From: Nitrospiraceae bacterium
GTDB lineage: Bacteria > Nitrospirota > Nitrospiria > Nitrospirales > Nitrospiraceae
Direction: 5' to 3'
DNA: 64,000 nt
Assembly: GCA_019637075.1 (NCBI GenBank)
Contig: JAHBWI010000008.1
Location: forward strand, 62,001 to 126,000
Position numbers and translations under genes: made by a program. The notes below the pieces were generated by a model, which was given only the letters and a program-made list of their open reading frames with translations, was not told the DNA's origin and did not search any database. Positions 48,297 through 57,663 of this stretch are shown piece by piece (within the stretch, counting starts at the first letter, position 1; each line of letters opens with the position of its first letter).

Positions 48297-48935
48297 CTAC
48301 TTCGGCTGCGCGGGCGCTGCCGGCGCCGACGCTGCGCCCGGGGGGGCTTTCTTTTCCACCGGCGCCGCGTAGGCCACCAAATCAAAGACTGTCTGCGTCA
48401 CCACACGTCCCTGCTCGACGCGCGGCGTACCGATCCGCACATCCTGCACGGTTACGATCCGCGAGAGCTTGCTGATGCGATCGAAGAAAATCGCCGCCGT
48501 ATGATAACCACCAGCCACTTCGACGTTGACCGGCATCCGGATGAACAGTTTGGACGGGTCTTCCGCTTGTGCGCCCGGCTTCCACAGTTTCATGTCCAAA
48601 CCCAGGCGCGTTCCCAGGTCGGAAACCTGCTTCAGCAACATCACCGCTTCTTCTTCCGGCGGGAGGCGTTCTTTCTTCTTCGCAAGCTCGATCTCAAGTT
48701 GCTTGCTCGCCGCGATCAACTCGTCCAGATGCTTGACCTTGATGCTGAGGTTCTGAATCTCGGTGTCGAGCTGCGCAACCTGTCCCTGGACGGCCTCAAT
48801 TTCAGCGTTCTTGGGATCGACCACGTAGTAGTAGAACCCCACCAAAATCGCGGCCACCACCAACCCCAGGAGGGCGACCTTCTGCACCGTCGGGATGCTG
48901 CGCAGGCTGTCCAGGTTGATCGCGTTGAGACTCAT
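48297..48935 (-). CDS. pilO: Type IV pilus assembly protein PilO
   Basis: 212 aa. One N-terminal membrane helix (VALLGLVVAAILVGFYYYVV), a coiled coil (AVQGQVAQLDTEIQNLSIKV and following), then the ferredoxin-like periplasmic domain (LFIRMPVNVEVAGGYHTAAI, FFDRISKLSRIV) and an Ala/Pro tail. Forms the alignment complex with PilN. It starts 1 base after pilN ends. Confidence 0.93.
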   Translation of the reverse strand: MSLNAINLDSLRSIPTVQKVALLGLVVAAILVGFYYYVVDPKNAEIEAVQGQVAQLDTEIQNLSIKVKHLDELIAASKQLEIELAKKKERLPPEEEAVMLLKQVSDLGTRLGLDMKLWKPGAQAEDPSKLFIRMPVNVEVAGGYHTAAIFFDRISKLSRIVTVQDVRIGTPRVEQGRVVTQTVFDLVAYAAPVEKKAPPGAASAPAAPAQPK

Positions 48936-48936
48936 G

Positions 48937-49491
48937 TTAGCCTTTCATCGCCAGGTCGAGCTTGAATTGATAGGTATTCATCTTGTTGTCGATTCCGGCC
49001 CGGCTTTCGTTCAGCTTGATGGTCATGAACTGGTCCGTGCGTCGCAGGTTGTTGACGAACTCGACCAAGTCGTCGTTGGTCATTGCCCGCCCTTCCAACT
49101 CGACGTTCTTCCCCTTGACGTTCAGTCTGATCAACCAGACTTTCAGCGGATCCAGGCTCTGGCTGATGTTGTCCATAACCGTCACCGGTCCGGTACGGGC
49201 TTTTTCAAGCTGCTCGATCACATGATTCTTGGCCTCAAGCTGCTTTTTCTTTTCCTCAAAGTCCTGGACCTGCTTCACTTGCTCTTTCAGCTGAGCGACC
49301 TGCTTGTCCTTTTCCTGTTTCTCGGCTTGCTTGGCTTCGAACTCTTCGTCGAGCGAAGCGGCATACCACCAGCAACCCGTCAGAGTCACGGCCAACAGAG
49401 TGACGGCGATCAAGGCTTCCGCCCGGACGTCCCACTGGGGCTTGGCTTTTCTGGTCTTCGGTCCTGTGGAGAGTAAGTTGATCCTAATCAT
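48937..49491 (-). CDS. pilN: Type IV pilus assembly protein PilN
   Basis: 184 aa. Short cytoplasmic N-terminus MIRINLLSTG, which binds PilM in the family; one membrane helix (ALIAVTLLAVTLTGCWWYAA); a Lys/Glu coiled coil; then a periplasmic domain with VWLIRLNVKGKNVELEGRAM. Start overlaps the pilM stop (ATGA). Confidence 0.94.
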   Translation of the reverse strand: MIRINLLSTGPKTRKAKPQWDVRAEALIAVTLLAVTLTGCWWYAASLDEEFEAKQAEKQEKDKQVAQLKEQVKQVQDFEEKKKQLEAKNHVIEQLEKARTGPVTVMDNISQSLDPLKVWLIRLNVKGKNVELEGRAMTNDDLVEFVNNLRRTDQFMTIKLNESRAGIDNKMNTYQFKLDLAMKG

Positions 49492-50588
49492 CGGTCCCCC
49501 ACCGTCCGGAGTGCGAGTCCCACTCCTACCGCCGCAAGCGGTCCCATTTCATTCAGCATCTCGGGATCGGCATCGCACATCGAGGTATCGATCTCGTTGA
49601 AGGGATTCGCGATCTCGACGTCGATATGCATCCGATCGCGTAGTTGCTGCGCCAACCCCTTGATCTTCGCGCCACCGCCACAGAGCAGGACACGACTGAT
49701 ATCCCCGTCCGTCGACGTCGTCTTGAAATAATCGATGGTGCGCGCGATTTCAGACGCGACCTCGGCGTTGACGCTGTCCACCACGCCCGACAAGGTCTGG
49801 TCCTCCTTCACGCGATCACTCTTCTTCATCTCCTCGGCTTCCTCGAACGAGACGCCCATTTCACGCTGGACCGCCTCCGAATAGCGATTTCCGCCGAGAG
49901 GAATGTCCCGGGTAAACAACGAAATGCCGCCGCGTACGATATTGACGTTCATCACGCTGGCGCCGATATTGACCAGGGTGACGGTCTCGTCCTCCGCGCC
50001 GCCAGCCGCAATCCCGTACATATTCTCGATCGCGAAGGCGTCGACGTCCATGATGACGGGCGTCAGGCCCGCAGCCTTGACCAATTCCGTCAGTTCGTTG
50101 ATCTTGTCCTTCTTCGCCGCCACCAAGATGATGGACATCTCCCCCTGCTCTTCGGGATTGTCCGAGGCAGGAAGGACGTGGAAATCCAAGTTCACTTCGT
50201 TGATATCGAAAGGAATGTATTGCTCGGCCGCCAACTTCACCTGCCCCTCAAGCTCTTCATCCGGCATCGGAGGCAGACTGATCTTCTTGACGATGACGGC
50301 GTGGCCGGAAATGGAAATGGCCACCTGCTTCACCTTGATATGGTGTTCTTCAACCAATTCCTTGATTGCCGACACCACCCGGCCCTCATCCATCACCGTG
50401 CCGTCGACGATGACCTCCGGCTCGAGTTCCTTCACGCCGAACTTTTGGAGAATGTACCGTCCACGGTTCTCCTTCAGCTGCACCAGCTTGATCCCGCTGG
50501 ACCCGATGTCCAAACCGAGGAGCTGCCGCTTCGGAGCGAACATCGACATGAAGTCGAAATCGGTGAGATGTTTCAGCTGAGCCAGCAT
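49488..50588 (-). CDS. pilM: Type IV pilus assembly ATPase-fold protein PilM
   Basis: 366 aa, actin/FtsA-like cytoplasmic protein that anchors the pilus assembly complex through PilN. Nucleotide-binding marks: LLGLDIGSSGIKLVQLKENR, EQYIPFDINEVNLDF, VTLVNIGASVMNVNIV and RVLLCGGGAKIKGL. The first 13 residues before MSMFAPKRQ may be an extension. 14 bases after the MerR-like gene. Confidence 0.95.
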   Translation of the reverse strand: MLAQLKHLTDFDFMSMFAPKRQLLGLDIGSSGIKLVQLKENRGRYILQKFGVKELEPEVIVDGTVMDEGRVVSAIKELVEEHHIKVKQVAISISGHAVIVKKISLPPMPDEELEGQVKLAAEQYIPFDINEVNLDFHVLPASDNPEEQGEMSIILVAAKKDKINELTELVKAAGLTPVIMDVDAFAIENMYGIAAGGAEDETVTLVNIGASVMNVNIVRGGISLFTRDIPLGGNRYSEAVQREMGVSFEEAEEMKKSDRVKEDQTLSGVVDSVNAEVASEIARTIDYFKTTSTDGDISRVLLCGGGAKIKGLAQQLRDRMHIDVEIANPFNEIDTSMCDADPEMLNEMGPLAAVGVGLALRTVGDR

Positions 50589-50602
50589 ACTTGTTGCCCT
50601 CT

Positions 50603-50815
50603 CTAAGCGACTTCTTTTCTGCCGTGCATCACTTGCCTGATTTGCTCAACGTTTTCCGCGGTATACAATCTCCAGTTCCGCCAATCCCGCGGCGGACCTA
50701 TGATCAAGCCTTCCCGTTCCCACCGAAACAGCGTAGCCCGGGAGATGTCGAACATCTCGCAGACCTCGTTGGTCTTGTAGAGTTTCTTCTTTGGGACATC
50801 GGGCACTTTCTTCAC
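50603..50815 (-). CDS. Small MerR-type HTH protein preceding the pil genes
   Basis: About 70 aa. YKTNEVCEMFDISRATLFRW is a MerR helix-turn-helix, followed by EREGLIIGPPRDWRNWRLYT (wing) and AENVEQIRQVM. No effector-binding tail. A GTG at 50815 with GAGG upstream is the preferred start; a TTG at 50827 is also open. First gene behind the strong promoter at 50867-50894, so it likely regulates the pilus transcript or itself. Confidence 0.8.
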   Translation of the reverse strand: MKKVPDVPKKKLYKTNEVCEMFDISRATLFRWEREGLIIGPPRDWRNWRLYTAENVEQIRQVMHGRKEVA

Positions 50816-50866
50816 GCACAGCCTCAAACATCACTGTTCATCAGGGTTTTCGCGCACACAAGGGTA

Positions 50867-50894
50867 AGTATAGTTGATATAGTCCACCTGTCAA
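50867..50894 (-). promoter_or_regulatory. Strong promoter of the MerR-pilMNOPQ transcript
   Basis: Perfect TTGACA (50894-50889), 16-base spacer, TATACT (50872-50867). The genes that follow on the same strand are the MerR-like gene, pilMNOPQ, aroC, aroB and the ANTAR gene, with short or no gaps, so this promoter could feed the antiterminator too. Confidence 0.75.
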
Positions 50895-50949
50895 GGAAAC
50901 CGCAGTTCTACGCAGGGGTCGGTGAAATCGCAGGAATGAGGCGCGGAGA

Positions 50950-51816
50950 CTAGCTTTTCTGAAGGTCGCGGTGGGTGACGGAGACGTCGTAGCCGAGCGC
51001 GGCAAAGCGCTCCTTGAGACGTGCGGCGATGGTGACCGACCGGTGCCGGCCGCCGGTGCAACCGATGCCGATACTGAGATAGCTGCGCTGATCGCGTTCG
51101 AACAGCGGCATGAGGAAGGCGAAAAACCCGTGGAGTTGCTCGAGAAATTGAGAGGCGCTCGGATCGCTGAGTACGTAGTCCTGTACCCGGCCGTCCTCTC
51201 CGGTCAGGGGCTTGAGTTCGGGAACGAAAAAGGGGTTCCGCAGGAAGCGCACGTCGAACAGCAGATCGATGTCGTAAGGGACTCCGAACTTGTACCCGAA
51301 CGTCACCAGGGAAATCGTCATACGGCGTCCGCCCGAATCCTGCCTGAATTCCCTGGTCAGGCGCTCACGCAGGTCATGGACCGTGATGTCCGAGGTATCG
51401 ATGACGCGGTCCGCATGTTTGCGGAGTTCGCTCAAGCGCTCACGCTCGAAGCGTACCCCATCGAGCACCGGCATGTGGGGAAGCACCGGATGCGGGCGGC
51501 GGCTCTCCGAGAAACGGCGCACGAGCACCTCGTCCCGCGCCTCCAGGAAAATCAGTTCCACCGCATGTCCGAGGGCCCGCACCTCGTCGAGGACCTTGAC
51601 CAGGTCTCCAAAAAACACCCGTTCACGGATATCGATTCCCAGGGCGACGTTTTTGATTTCCCCGCCCTGCTGATGACAGAGTTCGACGAAGGTAGGGAGC
51701 AAGGCGGGAGGAAGATTGTCGACGCAGAAATATCCGGCGTCCTCGAACGCCTTGAGCGCATGGCTCTTTCCGGACCCGGAAAGACCGCTGACGACGACCA
51801 GCTTAAGTGCTGCCAT
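50950..51816 (-). CDS. rapZ: RNase adapter / nucleotide-binding protein RapZ
   Basis: 288 aa. Walker A GLSGSGKSHALKAFEDAGYF with VDNLPPALLP (N-terminal P-loop domain) and the C-terminal GIGCTGGRHRSVTIAARL, conserved in RapZ/YvcJ. In enterobacteria it controls GlmS through small RNAs; in other phyla the role is less clear, and UDP-GlcNAc-related functions are reported. Overlaps the hpf stop by 14 bases. The rpoN-hpf-rapZ order is widespread. Confidence 0.94.
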   Translation of the reverse strand: MAALKLVVVSGLSGSGKSHALKAFEDAGYFCVDNLPPALLPTFVELCHQQGGEIKNVALGIDIRERVFFGDLVKVLDEVRALGHAVELIFLEARDEVLVRRFSESRRPHPVLPHMPVLDGVRFERERLSELRKHADRVIDTSDITVHDLRERLTREFRQDSGGRRMTISLVTFGYKFGVPYDIDLLFDVRFLRNPFFVPELKPLTGEDGRVQDYVLSDPSASQFLEQLHGFFAFLMPLFERDQRSYLSIGIGCTGGRHRSVTIAARLKERFAALGYDVSVTHRDLQKS

Positions 51817-52351
51817 GTGCGCGAGCGCGCTTGCGCTCCGGATCGATGAGAGACACCTTGCCGCCGGGAAGGCGCTGCACGACCTGGACGTTGCCGGTCA
51901 CGTCGTTGATGAACATCAGCACGCCGGTCGGCGCCTCGCGAAGCGCCTCCGCGGCTTCCTCCACGCTCAACACCTCGAGCGCCGGTCTCACGACCTCGAC
52001 CTGTACCCCGTCATTGCGTGGAGCCTCGGGCTGCAGATCGGCGAGCCGTCGATGGTCACCGACTTTGTGGTGGGCCCGACGATCCTTGAGCTTCCGCAAC
52101 TGCGCGCCTAACTTGTCGACCACCTGATCAATGGATGCGTACATCTCCTCGGTGGATGTCTTGGCTTGAATCCGTCGGCCCAGCACCACCCCGGTGACTT
52201 CAGCCATGTGGTGAAACCGCTCCACGCTGAGAAGCACCTGAAGGGTATTCAGGCGAACCCCGTATCGATCCAATCGCTCCATCCTGGATTCGATATACCG
52301 ACGCAATGCCGGTGTGACCGCCACGTGCCGCCCCGTGATCATCAATCGCAT
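51803..52351 (-). CDS. hpf: Ribosome hibernation promoting factor, long form
   Basis: 182 aa. N-terminal S30AE domain (ITGRHVAVTPALRRYIESRM, EMYASIDQVVDKLGAQLRKL), a linker, and the C-terminal dimerisation domain (EVLSVEEAAEALREAPTGVL, MFINDVTGNVQVV). The long form makes 100S ribosomes by itself. Sits between rpoN and rapZ. Confidence 0.95.
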   Translation of the reverse strand: MRLMITGRHVAVTPALRRYIESRMERLDRYGVRLNTLQVLLSVERFHHMAEVTGVVLGRRIQAKTSTEEMYASIDQVVDKLGAQLRKLKDRRAHHKVGDHRRLADLQPEAPRNDGVQVEVVRPALEVLSVEEAAEALREAPTGVLMFINDVTGNVQVVQRLPGGKVSLIDPERKRARAHGST

Positions 52352-52448
52352 ACCGACCTCATGAGTACAGCGCTCCGGTCATCGACCGAACGCCGGATCA
52401 AATGTTGCCGATCAGACCGATGCCGCATGTCCGTCCGCGGCCGGTCCC

Positions 52449-53969
52449 CTAGAAAAAGCGCTTCCGCTGGTTCGCTGAGGGAATGTTGTCCTCCGCGCGA
52501 TATTTCGCCACGGTCCTTCGCGCGATCATCACCTGCTGGGTTCTGAGACGCGCGGCGATCTCTTCATCCTTCAGCGGCTTTCGCGCGTCTTCATCCGCCA
52601 CCATCTTACGAATCATCTCCCGCACCGTCAGGGACGACAGCATATCGGATGGCTGGTCAGCCCGCTGAAGGCCGGCATTGAAGAAGAACTTGAGTTCAAG
52701 CATTCCTTGCGGACAGTACATGTACTTGTTGGCCGTCACCCGGCTGATCGTAGATTCATGCATCCCGATATCCTCGGCCACTTGTTTCAGCACCAGGGGT
52801 TTCAGGTATTGGATCCCCTTCTCGAAGAAGGCCTCCTGGAATTTCACGATGCTCGAGACGACTTTGACGATCGTCTTGTTCCGTTGCTCGATGCTGCGGA
52901 TGACCCACTGGGCGGCGCGTAATTTCTCGTCGAGATAGGCCTTGGTTTCCGCCGAACCGGAGCGGCCGGAAGACATGAGCTGCTTGTAGTAAGGGCTGAT
53001 CCGCATGCGGGGCAGGCCATCGTCGTTCAGCAGAACTTCCCATTCGCCTTCGTTCTTGACGACGAACACATCCGGCACGATCACGTAATTTTGTGTATTG
53101 GAAAAAGGCCGCCCCGGCTTGGGTTCCAGCGCCTCGATCACCTTCGTGGCCCGGAACACGTCCTCCATCGAGATATTGAGCGCCTTGGAGATCCTGGCGT
53201 ACTGCTTCTTTTCCAGATCTTTGAGGTGGTGGAGCACGATCGCTTCGAGAATAGACCCCTTGAGCTCACCGGGTCGGGCGCCCAACGCACCTATGGGCCG
53301 GCGGCCGAGGAACCCCAGTTGGAGCAGGAGACACTCCGGAAGATCGCGGGCGGCGACGCCGGTGGGATCAAAGCCCTGCACGTCTTTTAGAACCGATTCG
53401 GCCTCAGCGACGCTATAGGGCGTATCGGAAACCAGCTCATCCAAGGTCATGCGAAGGTATCCGTCGTCGTCCAAGTTGCCGATGATCAGGCGTCCGATCT
53501 CCTTTTCGCGCGGAGACAGTCCCGACAGCGACAATTGCCACGCGAGGTGGTCCTCCAGAGACGCCGATTTTGCGACGGTCTGCTCGTACGAGGGAAATTC
53601 GTCCTGCGAGGATGCCCCATATTCGGCCTCCCCACGTCGAAGGTCAGTGTCGAAATAGTCTTCCCAGCTTGAGGCGGAAAACTCCTCTGCGTTTTCTCCG
53701 CCCTCGACCGGCTTGTCTTCCCGCTCGACCTCCTCTGCACGCGTACTGGTGGAAGAGGGCAATTCCGGTTGTTCCCGCTCAGCGGTCGCAGTCTCTTCGG
53801 CTTCCTCCGTTTCGGCAACGAGTTCGTCGAGCAGCGGATTCTCCATGAGATGCTGCTGCAGGCTCTGCTGAAGCTCTAGGCGAGACAGCTGCAACAGCTT
53901 GATCGCCTGCTGCAACTGCGGCGTCATAATGAGTTTTTGGCTGAGCTTCAGATCGAGTCGCAGTTTCAT
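52449..53969 (-). CDS. rpoN: RNA polymerase sigma-54 factor
   Basis: 506 aa. Gln/Leu-rich activator region I (LSQKLIMTPQLQQAIKLLQL), an acidic region II, core-binding region and the C-terminal RpoN box ARRTVAKYRAEDNIP. It ends NQRKRFF. Intact, so sigma-54 promoters must exist in the genome, although I found no clear -24/-12 site before the nitrogen genes here. Downstream of lptB with 24 bases between. Confidence 0.97.
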   Translation of the reverse strand: MKLRLDLKLSQKLIMTPQLQQAIKLLQLSRLELQQSLQQHLMENPLLDELVAETEEAEETATAEREQPELPSSTSTRAEEVEREDKPVEGGENAEEFSASSWEDYFDTDLRRGEAEYGASSQDEFPSYEQTVAKSASLEDHLAWQLSLSGLSPREKEIGRLIIGNLDDDGYLRMTLDELVSDTPYSVAEAESVLKDVQGFDPTGVAARDLPECLLLQLGFLGRRPIGALGARPGELKGSILEAIVLHHLKDLEKKQYARISKALNISMEDVFRATKVIEALEPKPGRPFSNTQNYVIVPDVFVVKNEGEWEVLLNDDGLPRMRISPYYKQLMSSGRSGSAETKAYLDEKLRAAQWVIRSIEQRNKTIVKVVSSIVKFQEAFFEKGIQYLKPLVLKQVAEDIGMHESTISRVTANKYMYCPQGMLELKFFFNAGLQRADQPSDMLSSLTVREMIRKMVADEDARKPLKDEEIAARLRTQQVMIARRTVAKYRAEDNIPSANQRKRFF

Positions 53970-53993
53970 TGCACGTATACTCCGTCCCGGCTG

Positions 53994-54779
53994 TTACAGG
54001 CGGAAGCCTTCCCCAAGGTAGACGGCCCTGGCCATTTCGCTCTTTTCGATCACCGCAGGAGAGCCGGCCTCGAGTATCGTTCCCTCGTTGATGATATAGG
54101 CACGATCGGTGATCGACAGGGTTTCCCGTACGTTGTGGTCGGTGATCAGTACGCCGATGTGCCGTTGCTTCAGGCGGATGATGATCTGCTGAATATCCGC
54201 GACGGCGATGGGATCGATACCGGCGAACGGTTCGTCAAGCAGCATGAAAGACGGGCTCGTCGCCAGCGCGCGTGTGATCTCCAGCCGGCGCCGCTCGCCG
54301 CCTGAGAGGGCGTAGGCCTTGCTCTTCCGGATATGAACGAGATCCAATTCTTTCAGCAAATTCTCCACTCGCTCTGCCCGCTCACTTCCGGAATAGCCCA
54401 GCATCTCCAGAATCGCAAGAATATTGTGTTCCACCGACAAACGACGAAAGACCGACGACTCCTGCGGCAAATACCCGATGCCGCGGCGGGCCCGCTTGTA
54501 CATGGGCAGATCGGTAATATCGTCGGTATTCAGGGCAATCCGTCCGGCATCAGGCTGGCAGAGTCCCACCATCATATCGAAGATCGTCGTCTTGCCCGCG
54601 CCGTTCGGTCCCAGCAGGCCGACGACCTCTCCCGCCCGCACATCGATCGACACACCCTTGACGACCTTGCGGCTACGAAAGCTCTTCTCGAGGCCCGTGG
54701 CAGCGAGTCGATCCTGCTGGACCGGCGCGGCGGTCGGCCGCGGCGATTCCGCTCGCATCTCGGAGGAGGTCCCGATCAC
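53994..54779 (-). CDS. lptB: LPS export ABC ATPase LptB
   Basis: 261 aa. Powers LPS extraction from the inner membrane with LptFG. Walker [17 protein letters not shown]-loop [12 protein letters not shown], signature [15 protein letters not shown] and Walker [14 protein letters not shown]. The first ~25 residues are an extension of no known domain. Overlaps the lptA stop (ATGA). Confidence 0.95.
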   Translation of the reverse strand: MIGTSSEMRAESPRPTAAPVQQDRLAATGLEKSFRSRKVVKGVSIDVRAGEVVGLLGPNGAGKTTIFDMMVGLCQPDAGRIALNTDDITDLPMYKRARRGIGYLPQESSVFRRLSVEHNILAILEMLGYSGSERAERVENLLKELDLVHIRKSKAYALSGGERRRLEITRALATSPSFMLLDEPFAGIDPIAVADIQQIIIRLKQRHIGVLITDHNVRETLSITDRAYIINEGTILEAGSPAVIEKSEMARAVYLGEGFRL

Positions 54780-55384
54780 CGCTTTCCGCTCCCTTCACCC
54801 TCAATTGTGACTTGCGAATCACCCTCGACCAGGCTGCGGTCCTCATCCAGGAACATCGTAATCCGCTTGCCGGATACTCGGGTTCCCTTTTGCCAGGCCA
54901 CGGGCTGGCCGGTCAAGACGATCTTTCGCTCGACTTCATAGTAAATAGCTTTTTGACACGTCGCCCGACCGTCCTCTTTTTGTATCTCCACTCGACCGGT
55001 GGCCTCAATCATGCTGATCGTCCGGTCCGATACGGCAGGCATGGCCTCTGAGCCTCCAGCTTGCTCCTTTTTCGTCGCCTTCCCGCCCGTGGCCGCATTC
55101 TTTGGAGCAACAGCGGGCTTCGGATCGACGCCGTTGCTGGAGGGATGAAACGACACCACCATGTGGTCGGAGTGGACTGTCAGGGGCCCGCGAGTCAACA
55201 CCACCTCGCCCTCGAATATCGCCTTGTTCTCGTGATTGCTCACAGTCATCGTTTTGGAGGTGATGGTCGTGGGAGCCTCCTCCGCGCTGCGCCCCTTCGG
55301 CACGCTGGCTTGAGCCGATGAGGGAGCAGGGGCGCTGAACCCGATCGCGGCATTAAGAAGCAGGAACAACATCCACACGAACAT
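54776..55384 (-). CDS. lptA: LPS transport periplasmic protein LptA
   Basis: About 202 aa. Signal peptide [18 protein letters not shown]. The OstA beta-jellyroll has [37 protein letters not shown] and RISGK-type strands, interrupted by a Lys/Ala/Gly-rich insert (about 95-125). The ORF is open to 55432, but the Met at 55384 gives the clean signal peptide; it then overlaps lptC by 32 bases. Confidence 0.88.
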   Translation of the reverse strand: MFVWMLFLLLNAAIGFSAPAPSSAQASVPKGRSAEEAPTTITSKTMTVSNHENKAIFEGEVVLTRGPLTVHSDHMVVSFHPSSNGVDPKPAVAPKNAATGGKATKKEQAGGSEAMPAVSDRTISMIEATGRVEIQKEDGRATCQKAIYYEVERKIVLTGQPVAWQKGTRVSGKRITMFLDEDRSLVEGDSQVTIEGEGSGKR

Positions 55385-55925
55385 CGTGCAATACCTGAAA
55401 CTCTTCCGTATCCAATTTGCCAAGCAATCCACGACCCGTCACCTGTAGTCCATGGCCGTTGATCGTGACATCTTCGGCGGTTTGGATTTCGTGGCGCGCG
55501 TCGGTCCACACCAAATGGTTGGTAAGGATGGTGTACCCGCTCTGCGTTTCCACCACGATGGGTTTCGTCCGATTGGAGAGATTGAAGTTTTTGGTTTGGG
55601 TATCGAGGGAGCCCTCTTCGCCGGACAGCGTGAGTTCTTTCCCCTGCGCACCGTAGAGTGTAATTTGCACATTATTCAGCAGGGCACGATTTTCGTGTTC
55701 GAACAAACGGGCCTGTTCGGCCTGCACCTTCCACTGAACAGTCTCGCCCTTGGTCTGGGTAAACGTGAAATCCTGTATGCGTGCGTCCGCCGGCTCCTTC
55801 CCGACTGCGGCGACCGATCGAGAAGATGACCCCGAGTCGGACCGGGTGATGAGGAGATATCCCAACGATGCGGCTAACATCACGCTGAGAGCGAGTAAGC
55901 CACGCCGTATCCAACGTTCCCACAT
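55353..55925 (-). CDS. lptC: LPS export protein LptC
   Basis: 190 aa. N-terminal membrane anchor (GLLALSVMLAASLGYLLIT), then the YrbK/OstA-type beta domain ([53 protein letters not shown]). Passes LPS from LptBFG to LptA. First gene of the lptCAB-rpoN-hpf-rapZ group. Confidence 0.9.
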   Translation of the reverse strand: MWERWIRRGLLALSVMLAASLGYLLITRSDSGSSSRSVAAVGKEPADARIQDFTFTQTKGETVQWKVQAEQARLFEHENRALLNNVQITLYGAQGKELTLSGEEGSLDTQTKNFNLSNRTKPIVVETQSGYTILTNHLVWTDARHEIQTAEDVTINGHGLQVTGRGLLGKLDTEEFQVLHDVRVDVVPAS

Positions 55926-55957
55926 GGTGAAAAGCCCTTGATTCCCAGAGCTTCCCC

Positions 55958-55985
55958 GCTACGATGCTGCTGGCATGATCGTAGC
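55958..55985. repeat. Stem-loop upstream of lptC
   Basis: Perfect 8-bp stem GCTACGAT/ATCGTAGC with a 12-base loop. No T-run. Could be an operator or a structured 5' leader of lptC. Confidence 0.4.
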
Positions 55986-56074
55986 ATTCTGGTTGATTCA
56001 AGTAAACCGGGCTCCGTACTCTTGTCGCCCGAGGTATGAAGGAAAAACGAGGAAGAATGAAATGCGGGAAACGA

Positions 56075-56104
56075 GGCTGCGGCGACGGTTCTGCCGCCGC
56101 AGCC
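56075..56104 (-). terminator. Terminator after rplQ (end of ribosomal operon)
   Basis: 10-bp stem GGCTGCGGCG/CGCCGCAGCC on the minus strand, directly after the rplQ stop, followed by the moderately T-rich TCGTTTCCCGCATTTC. Position fits the end of the alpha operon. Confidence 0.7.
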
Positions 56105-56114
56105 ATGCTGTTCG

Positions 56115-56561
56115 TTAGGCCTCCGCGGAGGGAGCGTCCTTATCCGGATTGCCGCTTTTTGCTGCCGGCGCTGCGGGCTCGGAGGGTTTCGCCACCGCAC
56201 GTTCCGCCCTTGCAACCAGCTCAATGGCGACCATCTCGGCTGCGTCACCAACGCGCCGACGCGTCTTGATGATCCGCGTATAGCCGCCCTGGCGATCGCG
56301 GAAGCGCGGCGCCACATCTGTGAACAATTTTGAGACGACCGCCTTGCTGCGCAAGAAGCTGAGCGCCCGACGACGGGCAGGGAGACTCCCTTCTTTGCCG
56401 AGGGTGATCATCTCGTCGGTAAAGCCTCTGATCTCCTTGGCCTTGGCCTCGGTGGTCTCGATCCGCTCCTGATCAATGAGCGAGGTCACGAGGTTCCGAA
56501 ACAGCGCCCATCGATGTTTGGTTTGACGTCCGAGCTGTCTGCCCTTCTTTTTGTGCCGCAC
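56115..56561 (-). CDS. rplQ: 50S ribosomal protein L17
   Basis: 148 aa. [20 protein letters not shown] at the start, then [20 protein letters not shown] and [20 protein letters not shown], all conserved. The Ala/Glu/Lys-rich C-terminal 30 residues are an extension beyond the core. Last gene of the operon, 18 bases after rpoA. Confidence 0.97.
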   Translation of the reverse strand: MRHKKKGRQLGRQTKHRWALFRNLVTSLIDQERIETTEAKAKEIRGFTDEMITLGKEGSLPARRRALSFLRSKAVVSKLFTDVAPRFRDRQGGYTRIIKTRRRVGDAAEMVAIELVARAERAVAKPSEPAAPAAKSGNPDKDAPSAEA

Positions 56562-56579
56562 GGTAGTCCTGTTCCTTTC

Positions 56580-57581
56580 TTACTCTGTCCGCACTCCACC
56601 GTCACCGGACGGTAGGGCGTCCACCCTCATCCCGAGGCTCAAGCCCATTTCGGTCAGAATTTCCTTGATCTCGTTCAGCGACTTCTTGCCGAAATTCTTG
56701 GTCTTCAGCATTTCGGCTTCGGTTTTTTGCACCAAGTCGGCAATCGTCTTGATGTTGGCGTTTTTCAAGCAGTTGGCGGCGCGAACCGACAACTCAAGCT
56801 CGTTGACGCTGCGGTACAGATTCTTGTTAACCTCGAAAGAGGATTCCTCTGCGCCAGCCGCAGGCTTGGCATCGGAGCGCTCCTCGGGATTGATAAAGAT
56901 ATCGAGGTGATCCCGGAGAATACTGGCCGCATTCGACAAGGCATCCCGCGGGGAGATGGTCCCATCCGTCCAGATTTCCAAGGTAAGCTTGTCGTAGTCC
57001 GTCATCCGACCGACACGCGCGTTCTCCACATGGAAGTTGACTCGCTTGATTGGGGAGAAGATGGAGTCCACCGCAATGACCCCAATCGGCAGCCCCTCTT
57101 CCTTGTTTCGTTCAGCCGGCACATAGCCTCGACCATGCTTGACGGTCATTTCCATGTCCAGCGTGGCATCCTTATCCAGCGTGGCAATATGCAAGTCCGG
57201 CGTGAGAATCGACAAATCGCCGTCGTGAATGATATCGGACCCTTTAGCTTCCCCTGGCCCCTTCTTCTTCAGGCGAATGGTCTTTGGCTTGTCGCCCTGC
57301 AGCGCCAGACGAAGACTCTTGATGTTCAGAATGATCGAGGTCACATCCTCCGTGACGCCGGGAATTGTGGAGAACTCATGCAACACCCCTTCGATCTTCA
57401 CGGTCGTAACCGCAGCGCCCGTCAATGAAGACAAGAGCACGCGGCGGAGAGAGTTTCCGACCGTGGTCCCGAATCCTCGCTCGAACGCCTCTGTGGTGAA
57501 TCGACCAAATGTCGGGGAAAGAGTGTCCTTGTCGACTTCCACCCGCATGGGGATCTGAAAGTCTTTCATCGCTTTAATCAT
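56580..57581 (-). CDS. rpoA: RNA polymerase alpha subunit
   Basis: 333 aa. N-terminal dimerisation domain ([20 protein letters not shown]), insert domain and C-terminal domain with NRSV-type entry ([20 protein letters not shown]) and [26 protein letters not shown] precedes the ATG. Between rpsD and rplQ, as usual. Confidence 0.98.
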   Translation of the reverse strand: MIKAMKDFQIPMRVEVDKDTLSPTFGRFTTEAFERGFGTTVGNSLRRVLLSSLTGAAVTTVKIEGVLHEFSTIPGVTEDVTSIILNIKSLRLALQGDKPKTIRLKKKGPGEAKGSDIIHDGDLSILTPDLHIATLDKDATLDMEMTVKHGRGYVPAERNKEEGLPIGVIAVDSIFSPIKRVNFHVENARVGRMTDYDKLTLEIWTDGTISPRDALSNAASILRDHLDIFINPEERSDAKPAAGAEESSFEVNKNLYRSVNELELSVRAANCLKNANIKTIADLVQKTEAEMLKTKNFGKKSLNEIKEILTEMGLSLGMRVDALPSGDGGVRTE

Positions 57582-57663
57582 GACTCCCCCTTCAGTAACT
57601 CGTGTGAGCCCATCGATCGCTCAACCTGCGAACGGCCGCACCGCCCGTGGCCGAGCGGGTCGT

